A DNA stretch of 64,000 nt, taken from assembly GCA_016710625.1 (NCBI GenBank), contig JADJVK010000004.1, positions 119,501 to 183,500 on the forward strand, given 5' to 3'. Positions 34,298-42,914 of this stretch are shown here, piece by piece (the stretch's first letter is position 1; every line of letters starts with the position of its first letter). Source of the DNA: Saprospiraceae bacterium (GTDB taxonomy: Bacteria > Bacteroidota > Bacteroidia > Chitinophagales > Saprospiraceae). A program made the translations under genes and the position numbers. The notes below the pieces were generated by a model that did not search any database, had not been told where the DNA came from, and saw only the letters and a program-made list of their open reading frames with translations.

Positions 34298-34924
34298 ATG
34301 AAACTAGAAGTTTATAATATAAAAGGCCAATCGACAGGTAGAGAAATTGATTTACCAGTTGAATTGTTCGGAGTGGAGCCAAATGAACATACTGTTTATC
34401 TAGCAGTTAAGCAATATTTGGCGAATCAAAGACAAGGTACCCATAAGTCTAAGGAAAGATGGGAAATATCTAGAACTACTAAAAAGGCTTTTCGTCAGAA
34501 AGGTACTGGTGGAGCTAGAAGAGGAGATATGAAATCACCGTTAGTAAGAGGTGGAGGTAGAGTGTTTGGTCCTAGACCAAGAGATTACTCCTTCAAATTG
34601 AACAAAAAAGTGAAAAGTTTGGCAAGAGCATCTGCTTTAAGTAGCAAATATAGCAAAGGTCAAATTAAAGTGGTAGAAAACTTTACTTTTGAAACTCCTC
34701 GTACTAAAGAATATCTTCAGTTTTTGAAAAGTTTCAATTTGGAAAACAAAAAATCATTGTTAGTTACAGAAAATAATGATACAAAGGTATATTTGTCTTC
34801 CAGAAATATTCAAAAGTCAAATGTAATGGAAGCTAAATTTTTGCATACCTATGCGATTATGAATTCTGGAACATTATTGATAAGTGAAGGTGCGGTAAAT
34901 ATTTTGAAAGAATTAACAGCATAA
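34298..34924 (+). CDS. rplD: 50S ribosomal protein L4 (uL4)
   Basis: The 208-residue product has the extended arginine/glycine-rich loop of L4 (RQKGTGGARRGDMKSP, GGGRVFGPRPRDY) that lines the exit tunnel. In enterobacteria L4 represses its own operon; whether it does so here cannot be told. It is tightly packed between rplC and rplW. Confidence 0.97.
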   Translation: MKLEVYNIKGQSTGREIDLPVELFGVEPNEHTVYLAVKQYLANQRQGTHKSKERWEISRTTKKAFRQKGTGGARRGDMKSPLVRGGGRVFGPRPRDYSFKLNKKVKSLARASALSSKYSKGQIKVVENFTFETPRTKEYLQFLKSFNLENKKSLLVTENNDTKVYLSSRNIQKSNVMEAKFLHTYAIMNSGTLLISEGAVNILKELTA

Positions 34925-34936
34925 TCTTTAAAAGAA

Positions 34937-35245
34937 ATGGCAATTAGAATTCTATTGAAGCCTATAGTTACAGAGAAATCTGAGGCTGTAAAAGCTCAAA
35001 ACCACTACGGTTTTGTTGTGGACAAGAGAGCTAATAAAATTGAGATAAAAAAAGCAGTAGAAGCTAACTATAATGTTAATGTTCTTTCTGTAAATACATC
35101 TGTAATACCTGGAAAAGCTAAAAACAGAAACACTAAAAGAGGCTTAATTAAAGGATTTAAATCATCTTATAAGAAAGCTTATGTAACACTACCTGCTGGA
35201 GAAGAAATTAACTTTTTTACTACAGAGGAAACTGAAACTAATTAA
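34937..35245 (+). CDS. rplW: 50S ribosomal protein L23 (uL23)
   Basis: The 102-residue product begins MAIRILLKPIVTEKS, the typical L23 opening, and contains NKIEIKKAVEANYNV. L23 lies at the tunnel exit and docks trigger factor and SRP. It starts 12 bp after rplD and has a short acidic C-terminal tail. Confidence 0.97.
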   Translation: MAIRILLKPIVTEKSEAVKAQNHYGFVVDKRANKIEIKKAVEANYNVNVLSVNTSVIPGKAKNRNTKRGLIKGFKSSYKKAYVTLPAGEEINFFTTEETETN

Positions 35246-35283
35246 TAATCTAAATTTATTAGGTAAGGTCAAAATCTTAGACA

Positions 35284-36114
35284 ATGCCAACGAAAAAATA
35301 TAGACCGGTCACACCGGGAACAAGATTTAAAGTAGGGTTAGACTATTCTGAGGTAACAACTAATGTTCCTGAGAAGAGTTTAGTAACATCACTTAAGAGA
35401 ACAGGTGGTAGAAATAGTAGTGGAAAAATGACTGTCCGAAATATTGGAGGTGGTCATAAAAAACAATACCGTATTATCGATTTTTGGAGAGATAAAGATG
35501 GTATCCCTGCTACTGTTAAAACTATTGAATACGATCCAAATAGAACTGCATTTATCGCATTAGTTGCTTATGCTGATGGTGAAAAATCTTATATTTTAGC
35601 ACCAAAAGGATTGAAAGTAGGCGATAAAGTAATCTCTGGAAATGGAGTAGCTCCTGAAAATGGAAATGCAATGTTTTTGAGTGAGGTTCCTTTAGGAGCA
35701 ACATTACATGCTGTAGAATTACAACCAGGTGGTGGTGCAACAATGGCTCGTTCGGCTGGAACGTATGTTACAATGATGGGAAGAGAAGGTAAGTATGCTG
35801 TTTTAAAAATGCCATCAGGTGAGGTTAGAAGAGTTCTACTTACATGTAAAGCAACTATTGGAGTCGTTTCAAATCAGGATCATTCATTAACAGTTTATGG
35901 AAAAGCTGGTGCTAGAAGATGGGCTGGTAGAAGACCTAGAGTAAGAGGTGTAGCTATGAATCCAGTAGATCACCCAATGGGTGGTGGTGAAGGTAGAGCT
36001 TCAGGAGGACATCCTAGAAGTAGAAAAGGCCTTCCAGCTAAAGGATACAAAACTAGAGACAAAAAGAAAGCGTCAAATAAGTTAATAATTTCTAGAAGGA
36101 AAAACTCAAAATAA
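35284..36114 (+). CDS. rplB: 50S ribosomal protein L2 (uL2)
   Basis: The 276-residue product has all L2 landmarks: RNIGGGHKKQYRIIDF near the N-terminus and MNPVDHPMGGGEGRASGG near the C-terminus, including the histidine linked to peptidyl transferase function. Length is normal. It ends 2 bp before rpsS, so the two are probably translationally coupled. Confidence 0.98.
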   Translation: MPTKKYRPVTPGTRFKVGLDYSEVTTNVPEKSLVTSLKRTGGRNSSGKMTVRNIGGGHKKQYRIIDFWRDKDGIPATVKTIEYDPNRTAFIALVAYADGEKSYILAPKGLKVGDKVISGNGVAPENGNAMFLSEVPLGATLHAVELQPGGGATMARSAGTYVTMMGREGKYAVLKMPSGEVRRVLLTCKATIGVVSNQDHSLTVYGKAGARRWAGRRPRVRGVAMNPVDHPMGGGEGRASGGHPRSRKGLPAKGYKTRDKKKASNKLIISRRKNSK

Positions 36115-36116
36115 TA

Positions 36117-36386
36117 ATGGCTCGTTCAGTAAAGAAAGGACCTTATGTGTTCCACAAACTTCTTGCTAAAGTATTAAAAGCAAAGGAGTCAAATAAAAAA
36201 GCCGTAATTAAGACTTGGTCAAGGGCTTCTATGATTATACCGGATATGGTTGGTGAAACTATTGCCGTACACAATGGTAAAACATTTGTACCAGTATTTG
36301 TTACTGAAAATATGGTAGGTCATAAATTGGGAGAGTTTTCACCTACACGAAATTTCCGTGGACACGGTGGCAACAAGAAAAAATAA
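36117..36386 (+). CDS. rpsS: 30S ribosomal protein S19 (uS19)
   Basis: The 89-residue product starts MARSVKKGPYVFHKLL and contains the conserved GHKLGEFSPTRNFRGHGG near the end. S19 binds 16S rRNA in the 30S head with S13. Its start lies 2 bp after the rplB stop. Confidence 0.98.
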   Translation: MARSVKKGPYVFHKLLAKVLKAKESNKKAVIKTWSRASMIIPDMVGETIAVHNGKTFVPVFVTENMVGHKLGEFSPTRNFRGHGGNKKK

Positions 36387-36415
36387 TTTGAATTAATCTA
36401 AGAATAAATAAAAAG

Positions 36416-36793
36416 ATGGAAGCAGTAGCGAAACTTAGAAATTGTCCGATGTCGCCTAGAAAAATGCGACTAGTAGTGGATAATATTCGTGGTAAAAACG
36501 TAACTGATGCCCTCAATATATTGAAATTTACAAATAAAGAAGCTGCAATCTGGTTAGAAAAGCTTGTTTTATCAGTAATTTCAAATTGGGAAATCAAATC
36601 GGGATTAAGTGCAGATTCATATAATCTATATCTTAAAACAGCTTTTGTAGATGGTGGTACTATGATGAAGCGTTTTCAGCCAGCTCCACAAGGTAGAGCT
36701 CATAAGATTAGAAAACGTACTAATCATGTTACTATAATTGTTGAAAATAGAATTAAAATTGCAGAAACTGAGTCAACATCAGTTGAAGCATAA
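36416..36793 (+). CDS. rplV: 50S ribosomal protein L22 (uL22)
   Basis: The 125-residue product has the L22 opening (MEAVAKLRNCPMSPRKMRL) and the hairpin motif PAPQGRAHKIRKRTNH that reaches into the exit tunnel near the macrolide site. Length is normal. A short acidic/serine tail ends the protein. Confidence 0.97.
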   Translation: MEAVAKLRNCPMSPRKMRLVVDNIRGKNVTDALNILKFTNKEAAIWLEKLVLSVISNWEIKSGLSADSYNLYLKTAFVDGGTMMKRFQPAPQGRAHKIRKRTNHVTIIVENRIKIAETESTSVEA

Positions 36794-36819
36794 TAGATAA
36801 AATGTCAAAATAAACCAAG

Positions 36820-37599
36820 ATGGGTCAAAAGACAAATCCGATAGGAAATCGCTTAGGAATCATTCGAGGATGGGATTCTAACTGGTATGGTGGAAAAGAG
36901 TTTGGTCTTAAAGTAGTTGAAGATGAGAAAATCAGAAATTACTTAAAGGCTCGTATTCAAAAAGGCGGTATAGGAAAAATTGTAATTGAAAGAACTTTAA
37001 AAAGGGTTACAGTTACTATACACACTTCAAGACCTGGTATCATAATAGGTAAAGGTGGTAATGAAGTTGATAGAATACGTGAAGAGCTTAAGAAACTTTC
37101 TGGTAAAGAAGTTCAAATTAATATTGTTGAGATACGTAAGCCAGAGTTAGATGCAACCATAGTAGGGGAATCTATCGCAAAACAAATCGAATCTCGTATA
37201 AACTATAGAAGAGCTATTAAAATGGCTATTCAATCTACTATAAGAACTGGTGCTGAAGGAATTAAAGTAAGAATTTCTGGTAGATTAAATGGAGCAGATA
37301 TGGCAAGATCTGAAGAGTACAAAGAAGGAAGAACGCCTCTTCATACTTTCAGAGCTGATATAGATTATGCAATCAGTGAAGCTCAAACTGTTTATGGAAA
37401 AATTGGTTTGAAAGTTTGGATTTGTAAGGGTGAAGTATTTACTAAGAGAGATTTGACACCAATTGCAGGAGAACCAAGTGACAAGAAAGACGGCTTCCAA
37501 AGAAGAAATTTTGGCAATGACAAGCCAGATAGACGTGGAGGTGACAACAGAGATAGAAAGAAAGGAGCAAATAATAGACCGGAAAAACGCAAAAAGTAA
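36820..37599 (+). CDS. rpsC: 30S ribosomal protein S3 (uS3)
   Basis: The 259-residue product starts MGQKTNPIGNRLGIIRGWDS. A type II KH domain with the GxxG loop (GIIIGKGGNEV, about residues 71-81) is followed by the S3 C-terminal domain. The last 30 residues form a basic Arg/Asp/Gly/Asn-rich tail longer than in enterobacteria. S3 helps form the mRNA entry channel. Confidence 0.98.
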   Translation: MGQKTNPIGNRLGIIRGWDSNWYGGKEFGLKVVEDEKIRNYLKARIQKGGIGKIVIERTLKRVTVTIHTSRPGIIIGKGGNEVDRIREELKKLSGKEVQINIVEIRKPELDATIVGESIAKQIESRINYRRAIKMAIQSTIRTGAEGIKVRISGRLNGADMARSEEYKEGRTPLHTFRADIDYAISEAQTVYGKIGLKVWICKGEVFTKRDLTPIAGEPSDKKDGFQRRNFGNDKPDRRGGDNRDRKKGANNRPEKRKK

Positions 37600-37652
37600 T
37601 ATAGTTTGCCTATTTTTAGGTACATTTTTTTAAAATTTCAAAGCTGACAGGG

Positions 37653-38072
37653 ATGTTACAGCCGAAAAGGACAAAATATCGCAAACAACAGAAAGGAAGA
37701 AACAAAGGCTTAGCTTATAGAGGAGCGTTAGTTTCTTTTGGATCGTTTGGTTTGAAATCGTTAGAACCATCTAGAATTACTAGTAGACAAATTGAGTCTG
37801 CCCGTATTGCGATGACAAGATACATGAAACGTGATGGTAAGGTTTGGATTAGGATATTTCCTGATAAACCTGTTACATCTAAGCCTGCTGAGGTACGTAT
37901 GGGTAAAGGTAAAGGATCATTAGATCATTATGTTGCCATTGTTAAGCCTGGGACTATTATGTTCGAAATTGATGGAGTATCATCAGAAATAGCACATGAA
38001 GCCTTAAGATTAGCAGCTCAGAAATTACCAGTAGCAACAAGGACTGTTGTAAGAGCTGATTACGTAGAATAA
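37653..38072 (+). CDS. rplP: 50S ribosomal protein L16 (uL16)
   Basis: The 139-residue product begins MLQPKRTKYRKQQKGRNKG and has the conserved MGKGKGSLDHYVA loop. L16 organises the A-site tRNA-binding region of the 50S subunit. A 53-bp gap separates it from rpsC. Confidence 0.98.
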   Translation: MLQPKRTKYRKQQKGRNKGLAYRGALVSFGSFGLKSLEPSRITSRQIESARIAMTRYMKRDGKVWIRIFPDKPVTSKPAEVRMGKGKGSLDHYVAIVKPGTIMFEIDGVSSEIAHEALRLAAQKLPVATRTVVRADYVE

Positions 38073-38104
38073 GCTATCAATTCATAATATCTAATATTAA
38101 GATA

Positions 38105-38353
38105 ATGGAAAATAAAAATATAAAGGAATTGGCAGATGATGTCTTGTTAAGAGAGTTAAAGAATGCAGAAGTTGATTATAATAAATCAATTTTTGAGCAT
38201 GCAGCTCAAGGAATATCAAATCCATTAACTTTAAGAGAAATGAGAAGAGATATCGCAAGATACAAAACTGAAATTAGAAGCAGACAAGTAGCAAATTTTA
38301 CTCCTGCTCAAATTAATAAACGCTCTAAAATTAGAGCAAGAAGAAGAAAATAA
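38105..38353 (+). CDS. rpmC: 50S ribosomal protein L29 (uL29)
   Basis: The 82-residue helical protein has the L29 core (LRELKNAEVDYNKSIFEHA, NPLTLREMRRDIARYKTE) plus a basic C-terminal extension (KRSKIRARRRK). It is slightly longer than the usual 60-70 residues. It lies between rplP and rpsQ as in other bacteria. Confidence 0.95.
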   Translation: MENKNIKELADDVLLRELKNAEVDYNKSIFEHAAQGISNPLTLREMRRDIARYKTEIRSRQVANFTPAQINKRSKIRARRRK

Positions 38354-38378
38354 ACCATCGAAACTATTTTTGTTCAGT

Positions 38379-38633
38379 ATGGAAAGAAATATTAGAAAAC
38401 AGAAAATTGGAGTAGTAACAAGTAATAAAATGGATAAAACTATTACTGTTTCTATCGAAAGAAAATTAAGACATCCAATATATGGAAAGTTTGTGAAGAA
38501 AACAAACAAGTTCCATGCTCATGATGAGAAAAACGAATGTAATATCGGTGATGTTGTTCGGATTTCAGAAACTAGACCATTGAGTAAATTGAAGTCTTGG
38601 AGATTATTAGAAATTTTAGAAAGGGCTAAGTAA
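38379..38633 (+). CDS. rpsQ: 30S ribosomal protein S17 (uS17)
   Basis: The 84-residue product reads MERNIRKQKIGVVTSNKMDK, then SIERKLRHPIYGK and an OB-fold core. ATG at 38379 is preferred over an upstream TTG (38370), because it gives the family's normal N-terminus. S17 is a primary 16S-binding protein. Confidence 0.96.
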   Translation: MERNIRKQKIGVVTSNKMDKTITVSIERKLRHPIYGKFVKKTNKFHAHDEKNECNIGDVVRISETRPLSKLKSWRLLEILERAK

Positions 38634-38686
38634 TTAGTTTTTTGTAAGTTATAAAGTTGGTAGAAATACCTTAAATTTAATCAGTC

Positions 38687-39052
38687 ATGATCCAGCAAGA
38701 ATCTAGATTAAGAGTAGCAGATAATAGTGGTGCAAAAGAAGTTCTATGCATCAGAGTATTAGGAGGGTCTTTTAGAAGATATGCTTCTCTTGGTGATAAA
38801 ATTGTGGTAACTGTTAAGGATGCAAGTCCAGGTGGTATAAAAAAAGGTACAGTATCTAAAGCTGTAGTCGTAAGAACAAAAAAAGAGGTTCGTAGAAAAG
38901 ACGGATCTTACATTAGATTTGACGACAACGCTGTGGTATTATTAAATAATGCAGATGAGCCAAGAGGTTCTCGTATTTTTGGTCCAGTAGCTCGTGAATT
39001 GAGAGACAAGGATTATATGAGAATTGTATCTTTGGCACCTGAAGTATTATAA
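38687..39052 (+). CDS. rplN: 50S ribosomal protein L14 (uL14)
   Basis: The 121-residue product starts MIQQESRLRVADNSGAKEV and contains VRTKKEVRRKDGSYIRFDDN and GSRIFGPVARELR, all standard for L14. L14 lies at the subunit interface and binds the silencing factor RsfS. Confidence 0.98.
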   Translation: MIQQESRLRVADNSGAKEVLCIRVLGGSFRRYASLGDKIVVTVKDASPGGIKKGTVSKAVVVRTKKEVRRKDGSYIRFDDNAVVLLNNADEPRGSRIFGPVARELRDKDYMRIVSLAPEVL

Positions 39053-39082
39053 TTAGTTTGATAAAAATTGAAAATTAGTATT

Positions 39083-39424
39083 ATGTCAACTAATAAAATC
39101 CAAAATCGTTTCCAACCTAAATTAAAGGTTAAAAAAGGGGATAAAGTAAAAGTTATCGCTGGAAACAATAAAGGTGAAGAAGGAGAAATTGTAAAAGTTT
39201 ATCCTGAAAAAAATAGAGCTGTTGTTGAAGGTGTTAACATGAGAAAACGTCATGCTAAAGGAAATCAACCTGGTTCTGGGCAAATTCAAGAATTTGCTGC
39301 TCCAATACATATTTCTAATTTGATGGTGATTGACCCTAAAAATGGTCAACCAACAAGAGTTGGAAGGAAAGAAGTAGACGGAAAATTAGTAAGATATTCA
39401 AAAAAAACAGGTGAAATTCTTTAG
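39083..39424 (+). CDS. rplX: 50S ribosomal protein L24 (uL24)
   Basis: The 113-residue product has the KOW motif (VKKGDKVKVIAGNNKGEEG, about residues 14-32) and the MRKRHAKGNQPGSG loop. ATG at 39083 is chosen over a TTG at 39068. L24 starts 50S assembly. Its stop at 39422-39424 lies 2 bp before the rplE ATG. Confidence 0.96.
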   Translation: MSTNKIQNRFQPKLKVKKGDKVKVIAGNNKGEEGEIVKVYPEKNRAVVEGVNMRKRHAKGNQPGSGQIQEFAAPIHISNLMVIDPKNGQPTRVGRKEVDGKLVRYSKKTGEIL

Positions 39425-39426
39425 TG

Positions 39427-39984
39427 ATGAGCTATACACCAAGATTTAAGGAAAAGTATTTAAAAGAAGTTATTCCAGCATTAATGGAGCAATTTCAATA
39501 TAAGTCGGTAATGCAAGTACCTAGATTAGTAAAAATAAGTATTAATCAAGGCGTTGGAGGAGCAACAAGTGATAAGAAAATGCTTGAAGCTGCAGCAGCA
39601 GATATTACTACAATTACTGGACAAAAAGCAGTACTTACAAAAGCAAAAAATTCAATTTCGAACTTTAAGTTGAGAGAAGGAATGCCAATCGGTGTTAAAG
39701 TTACATTGAGACATAATGTAATGTATGAATTTTTGGATCGTTTTTGTACAGTGGCTTTACCAAGGGTTAGAGATTTTAAAGGTATAAATGATAAGAGTTT
39801 TGATGGTAGAGGTAATTACTCTATGGGTATAACAGAACATATTATTTTTCCTGAGATTGATATTGATAAAGTTAATAAAATCATGGGATTAGATATTGCT
39901 TTTGTTACAACAGCAAAAACTGATGCAGAATCATTAGCCTTATTAAAAGCATTAGGTTTACCATTCAAAAACCAAAAAAATTAA
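39427..39984 (+). CDS. rplE: 50S ribosomal protein L5 (uL5)
   Basis: The 185-residue product has the L5 core (VPRLVKISINQGVGGA, REGMPIGVKVTLR, DGRGNYSMGITEHIIFPEI). ATG at 39427 is preferred; a GTG at 39424 would overlap the rplX stop. L5 binds 5S rRNA and contacts P-site tRNA. It ends 4 bp before rpsN. Confidence 0.97.
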   Translation: MSYTPRFKEKYLKEVIPALMEQFQYKSVMQVPRLVKISINQGVGGATSDKKMLEAAAADITTITGQKAVLTKAKNSISNFKLREGMPIGVKVTLRHNVMYEFLDRFCTVALPRVRDFKGINDKSFDGRGNYSMGITEHIIFPEIDIDKVNKIMGLDIAFVTTAKTDAESLALLKALGLPFKNQKN

Positions 39985-39988
39985 TTAA

Positions 39989-40258
39989 ATGGCAAAGAAA
40001 TCTGTCATCGCAAGAGAAAGAAAGAGAGAAAGATTAGTTGCAAAGTACGCTGATCTAAGAAAAAAATTGAAAGAAGAAGGAAAATGGGAAGAGTTAGATA
40101 CTTTACCTCGAAATTCTTCTAAAATTAGATTGAAAAATCGTTGTTTACTTACAGGTCGTCCTAAAGGTTATATGAGAGATTTCGGAATCTGTCGTGTAAT
40201 GTTCAGAAAAATGGCGAACGAAGGAAAAATTCCTGGTATAACAAAAGCTAGTTGGTAA
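39989..40258 (+). CDS. rpsN: 30S ribosomal protein S14, zinc-free type (uS14)
   Basis: The 89-residue product starts MAKKSVIARERKRERLV and ends in PGITKASW. It keeps the RCLLTGRPKGYMRDFGICR core but lacks the paired CxxC motifs of the short zinc-binding form, so it is the zinc-independent type. It lies 4 bp after rplE. Confidence 0.97.
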   Translation: MAKKSVIARERKRERLVAKYADLRKKLKEEGKWEELDTLPRNSSKIRLKNRCLLTGRPKGYMRDFGICRVMFRKMANEGKIPGITKASW

Positions 40259-40290
40259 TAATTTTTTAAACTTGTTAATATAAAATAACA

Positions 40291-40695
40291 ATGGCAGTTA
40301 CAGATCCAATCGCAGACTATTTGACTCGAATTCGCAATGCACAGCAGGCGGGTCATAGCGTTGTGGAAATCCCTGCTTCCAATATTAAAAAACGTATAAC
40401 TGAAATCCTTTACGATCAAGGTTATATTTCTAAGTATAAATTCGCAGATGACGAAGGAAAACAAGGATTAATTAAGATTGCACTCAAATATGACCCTTTA
40501 ACTAAACGCCCAGTTATTCAAAGCTTAAGTAGAATAAGCAAACCTGGTTTAAGAAAATATTCTAAATCAGATGAAATACCAAGAGTTATAAATGGCTTAG
40601 GTATTGCAATTGTTTCTACTTCTAGAGGAGTGATGACTGATAAGCAAGCAAGGAGTGAGAATGTTGGGGGTGAAATATTATGTTTCATTTCATAA
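40291..40695 (+). CDS. rpsH: 30S ribosomal protein S8 (uS8)
   Basis: The 134-residue product begins MAVTDPIADYLTRIRNAQQA and ends ARSENVGGEILCFIS, both diagnostic for S8. S8 binds the central domain of 16S rRNA and in enterobacteria represses the spc operon. Length is normal. Confidence 0.98.
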   Translation: MAVTDPIADYLTRIRNAQQAGHSVVEIPASNIKKRITEILYDQGYISKYKFADDEGKQGLIKIALKYDPLTKRPVIQSLSRISKPGLRKYSKSDEIPRVINGLGIAIVSTSRGVMTDKQARSENVGGEILCFIS

Positions 40696-40726
40696 TGAAT
40701 TTTGAATTAATTAAATATCAAATACC

Positions 40727-41284
40727 ATGTCAAGAATAGGAAAGGCGCCAATAACGCTACCTAAAGGTGTGGAGATCTCAGTTAGTAAAAGTAATTTAGT
40801 AACTGTAAAAGGTCCAAAAGGAACATTATCGCAAAAAGTTGATCAAGATATTGAGTTGTCAATTGAAGATGGTGTTTTGAATGTAAAAAGACCTACTGAT
40901 CAAAAGAGACACAAATCAATGCATGGCCTTTATAGGGCACTACTTAGCAATATGGTTTCAGGTGTATCTGATGGGTATGAAAAAACTATGGAGTTAATTG
41001 GGGTTGGTTATAGATGTTCTAACACAGGAAATCTATTAGAACTTACTTTAGGTTTTTCACATCCGATTATGTTTGAAATTCCAAAAGAATTGAAAGTTGA
41101 AACTAAACAAGATAAAGGTCAAGCACCTACTATTATTTTGTCTGGAATTGATAAACAATTGTTAGGTCAAGTAGCTGCAAAGATTAGAGCATTTAGAAAA
41201 CCTGAACCGTACAAAGGAAAGGGTATCAAATTTGCTGGTGAAATAATCAGAAGAAAAGCAGGTAAAACTGCTGGTAAGAAATAA
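40727..41284 (+). CDS. rplF: 50S ribosomal protein L6 (uL6)
   Basis: The 185-residue product has two L6 domains and the typical start MSRIGKAPITLPKGVE and end (KPEPYKGKGIKFAGEIIRRK AGKTAGKK). L6 lies near the factor-binding site of the 50S subunit. Confidence 0.98.
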   Translation: MSRIGKAPITLPKGVEISVSKSNLVTVKGPKGTLSQKVDQDIELSIEDGVLNVKRPTDQKRHKSMHGLYRALLSNMVSGVSDGYEKTMELIGVGYRCSNTGNLLELTLGFSHPIMFEIPKELKVETKQDKGQAPTIILSGIDKQLLGQVAAKIRAFRKPEPYKGKGIKFAGEIIRRKAGKTAGKK

Positions 41285-41328
41285 TAATACTTAGTATTAT
41301 AATATTAAAGTTGCTAAAATAATTAAGA

Positions 41329-41679
41329 ATGAAAGTAACTAAAGCCGGTAGTAGAAAAAGAATTCACTATCGAGTTAGAAAAAAAGTTAATGGTACAGGT
41401 AGTAGACCTAGATTGGCTGTTTTTAGAAGTAACAAATATATTTATTGTCAAGCAATTGATGATATTACAGGAGTTACTTTAGCTCAGGCAAATTCTAAAG
41501 AAACTGAGGTTGGAACTGGTACAAAAATTGATCAAGCAAAGCAAGTTGGTAAGTTAATTGCTACTAGATTATTGCAAGAGAAAATCGAAGCAGTAGTTTT
41601 TGATAGAGGAGGTTTCCTTTACCATGGTAGAGTTAAGTCATTAGCTGAAGGAGCCCGTGAAGGTGGTTTACAATTTTAA
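41329..41679 (+). CDS. rplR: 50S ribosomal protein L18 (uL18)
   Basis: The 116-residue product has the L18 motifs RPRLAVFRSNKYIYCQ, FDRGGFLYHGRVKSLAEGAR and ends GGLQF. L18 binds 5S rRNA together with L5. Length is normal. Confidence 0.97.
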   Translation: MKVTKAGSRKRIHYRVRKKVNGTGSRPRLAVFRSNKYIYCQAIDDITGVTLAQANSKETEVGTGTKIDQAKQVGKLIATRLLQEKIEAVVFDRGGFLYHGRVKSLAEGAREGGLQF

Positions 41680-41700
41680 GAATTTTCAATTAATTAATAA

Positions 41701-42219
41701 ATGGCAAATAAAACACCAAATAGAGTTAAACCTGCTGAAACCGAATTAAAGGAAAAAATGGTTGCTCTAAATAGAGTTGCAAAAGTTACAAAAGGGGGTA
41801 GAACTTTTAGTTTTGCTGCTATTGTAGTAGTTGGTGATGAAAATGGTACTGTCGGCCAAGGTTTAGGTAAAGCAAGAGAGGTATCTGATGCTATTACCAA
41901 AGCAGTGGATGATGCTAAAAAGAACTTAGTAAAAGTTCCTATTTATAAAGGTACAATTCCACATGAACAAAATGGAAAATTTGGAGCAGGTAAGGTTTTG
42001 ATTAAGCCTGCATCGAATGGTACTGGAGTAATAGCTGGAGGAGCAATGAGAGCTGTTCTTGAAATGGCAGGAGTACATAATGTTCTTGCTAAATCTATGG
42101 GATCATCTAATCCTCACAATGTTGTTAAAGCAACAATTGATGCTTTGTCAAAATTGAGAAGTCCATTAGAAGTGTCTAGAATTAGAAGTATTACGACTGA
42201 AAAGTTATTTAAAGGTTAA
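41701..42219 (+). CDS. rpsE: 30S ribosomal protein S5 (uS5)
   Basis: The 172-residue product has the S5 double-stranded RNA-binding domain (RVAKVTKGGRTFSFAAIVVV) and the C-terminal domain (AGGAMRAVLEMAGVHNVLAK, SSNPHNVVKAT). S5 acts in decoding fidelity and at the mRNA entry. It follows rplR by 21 bp. Confidence 0.98.
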   Translation: MANKTPNRVKPAETELKEKMVALNRVAKVTKGGRTFSFAAIVVVGDENGTVGQGLGKAREVSDAITKAVDDAKKNLVKVPIYKGTIPHEQNGKFGAGKVLIKPASNGTGVIAGGAMRAVLEMAGVHNVLAKSMGSSNPHNVVKATIDALSKLRSPLEVSRIRSITTEKLFKG

Positions 42220-42256
42220 TCCATATTTGAATTAAAATTGGATAAATACAATTAAA

Positions 42257-42436
42257 ATGGCAAAAATTAAAATAACACAAGTAAGAAGTATAATTAAAAG
42301 GCCGAGAGATCAAAAAGATACTATGAAGGCTTTAAGATTAACTAAAATGAATAAGACTGTTGAGCATGAGGCTACACCACAAATATTAGGTATGGTCAAT
42401 AAAGTGCAACATATGGTTAAAGTCGAATATATTTAA
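42257..42436 (+). CDS. rpmD: 50S ribosomal protein L30 (uL30)
   Basis: This short gene encodes 59 residues. It reads MAKIKITQVRSIIKRPRDQK and has the L30 pattern of a GMVNKVQHMVKVE-type C-terminus. Position between rpsE and rplO is canonical. Confidence 0.95.
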   Translation: MAKIKITQVRSIIKRPRDQKDTMKALRLTKMNKTVEHEATPQILGMVNKVQHMVKVEYI

Positions 42437-42458
42437 TATAATATTTAATTTGATCCTT

Positions 42459-42905
42459 ATGGAATTACATTTATTAAAACCTGCAGAAGGTTCTGTAAAG
42501 AATAGAAAAAGAGTAGCTAGAGGTCAAGGATCTGGAGCTGCTGGAACTGCTGGTAGAGGTCATAAAGGAGATGGTTCAAGATCAGGTTCTTATTCAAAGA
42601 GAGGATTTGAAGGTGGACAAATGCCTTTACATAGAAGACTTCCAAAAAAGGGGTTTAAAAATATTAATAGAGTAGAATATGTTGCTATTAATATTGGAAG
42701 ATTAGAAGAAATAGCTGAAAAATTCAACGTAACTACTATTAATACAACTAATTTATTTGAATTAGGTATTATTAGTAGAAATGATAAAATCAAAATTTTG
42801 GGAAGTGGAGAATTAACAAAGTCGTTAAGTGTCTCAGCTCATGCATTTTCAGAATCTGCAAAACTTACTATTGAGCAAAAGGGCGGAAATGTTAATCTTG
42901 TTTAA
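42459..42905 (+). CDS. rplO: 50S ribosomal protein L15 (uL15)
   Basis: The 148-residue product begins MELHLLKPAEGSVKNRKR and has the Gly-rich GQGSGAAGTAGRGHKG stretch and FEGGQMPLHRRLPKKGF of L15. ATG at 42459 is chosen over a TTG at 42450. It ends 9 bp before secY. Confidence 0.97.
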   Translation: MELHLLKPAEGSVKNRKRVARGQGSGAAGTAGRGHKGDGSRSGSYSKRGFEGGQMPLHRRLPKKGFKNINRVEYVAINIGRLEEIAEKFNVTTINTTNLFELGIISRNDKIKILGSGELTKSLSVSAHAFSESAKLTIEQKGGNVNLV

Positions 42906-42914
42906 TAGACTAGA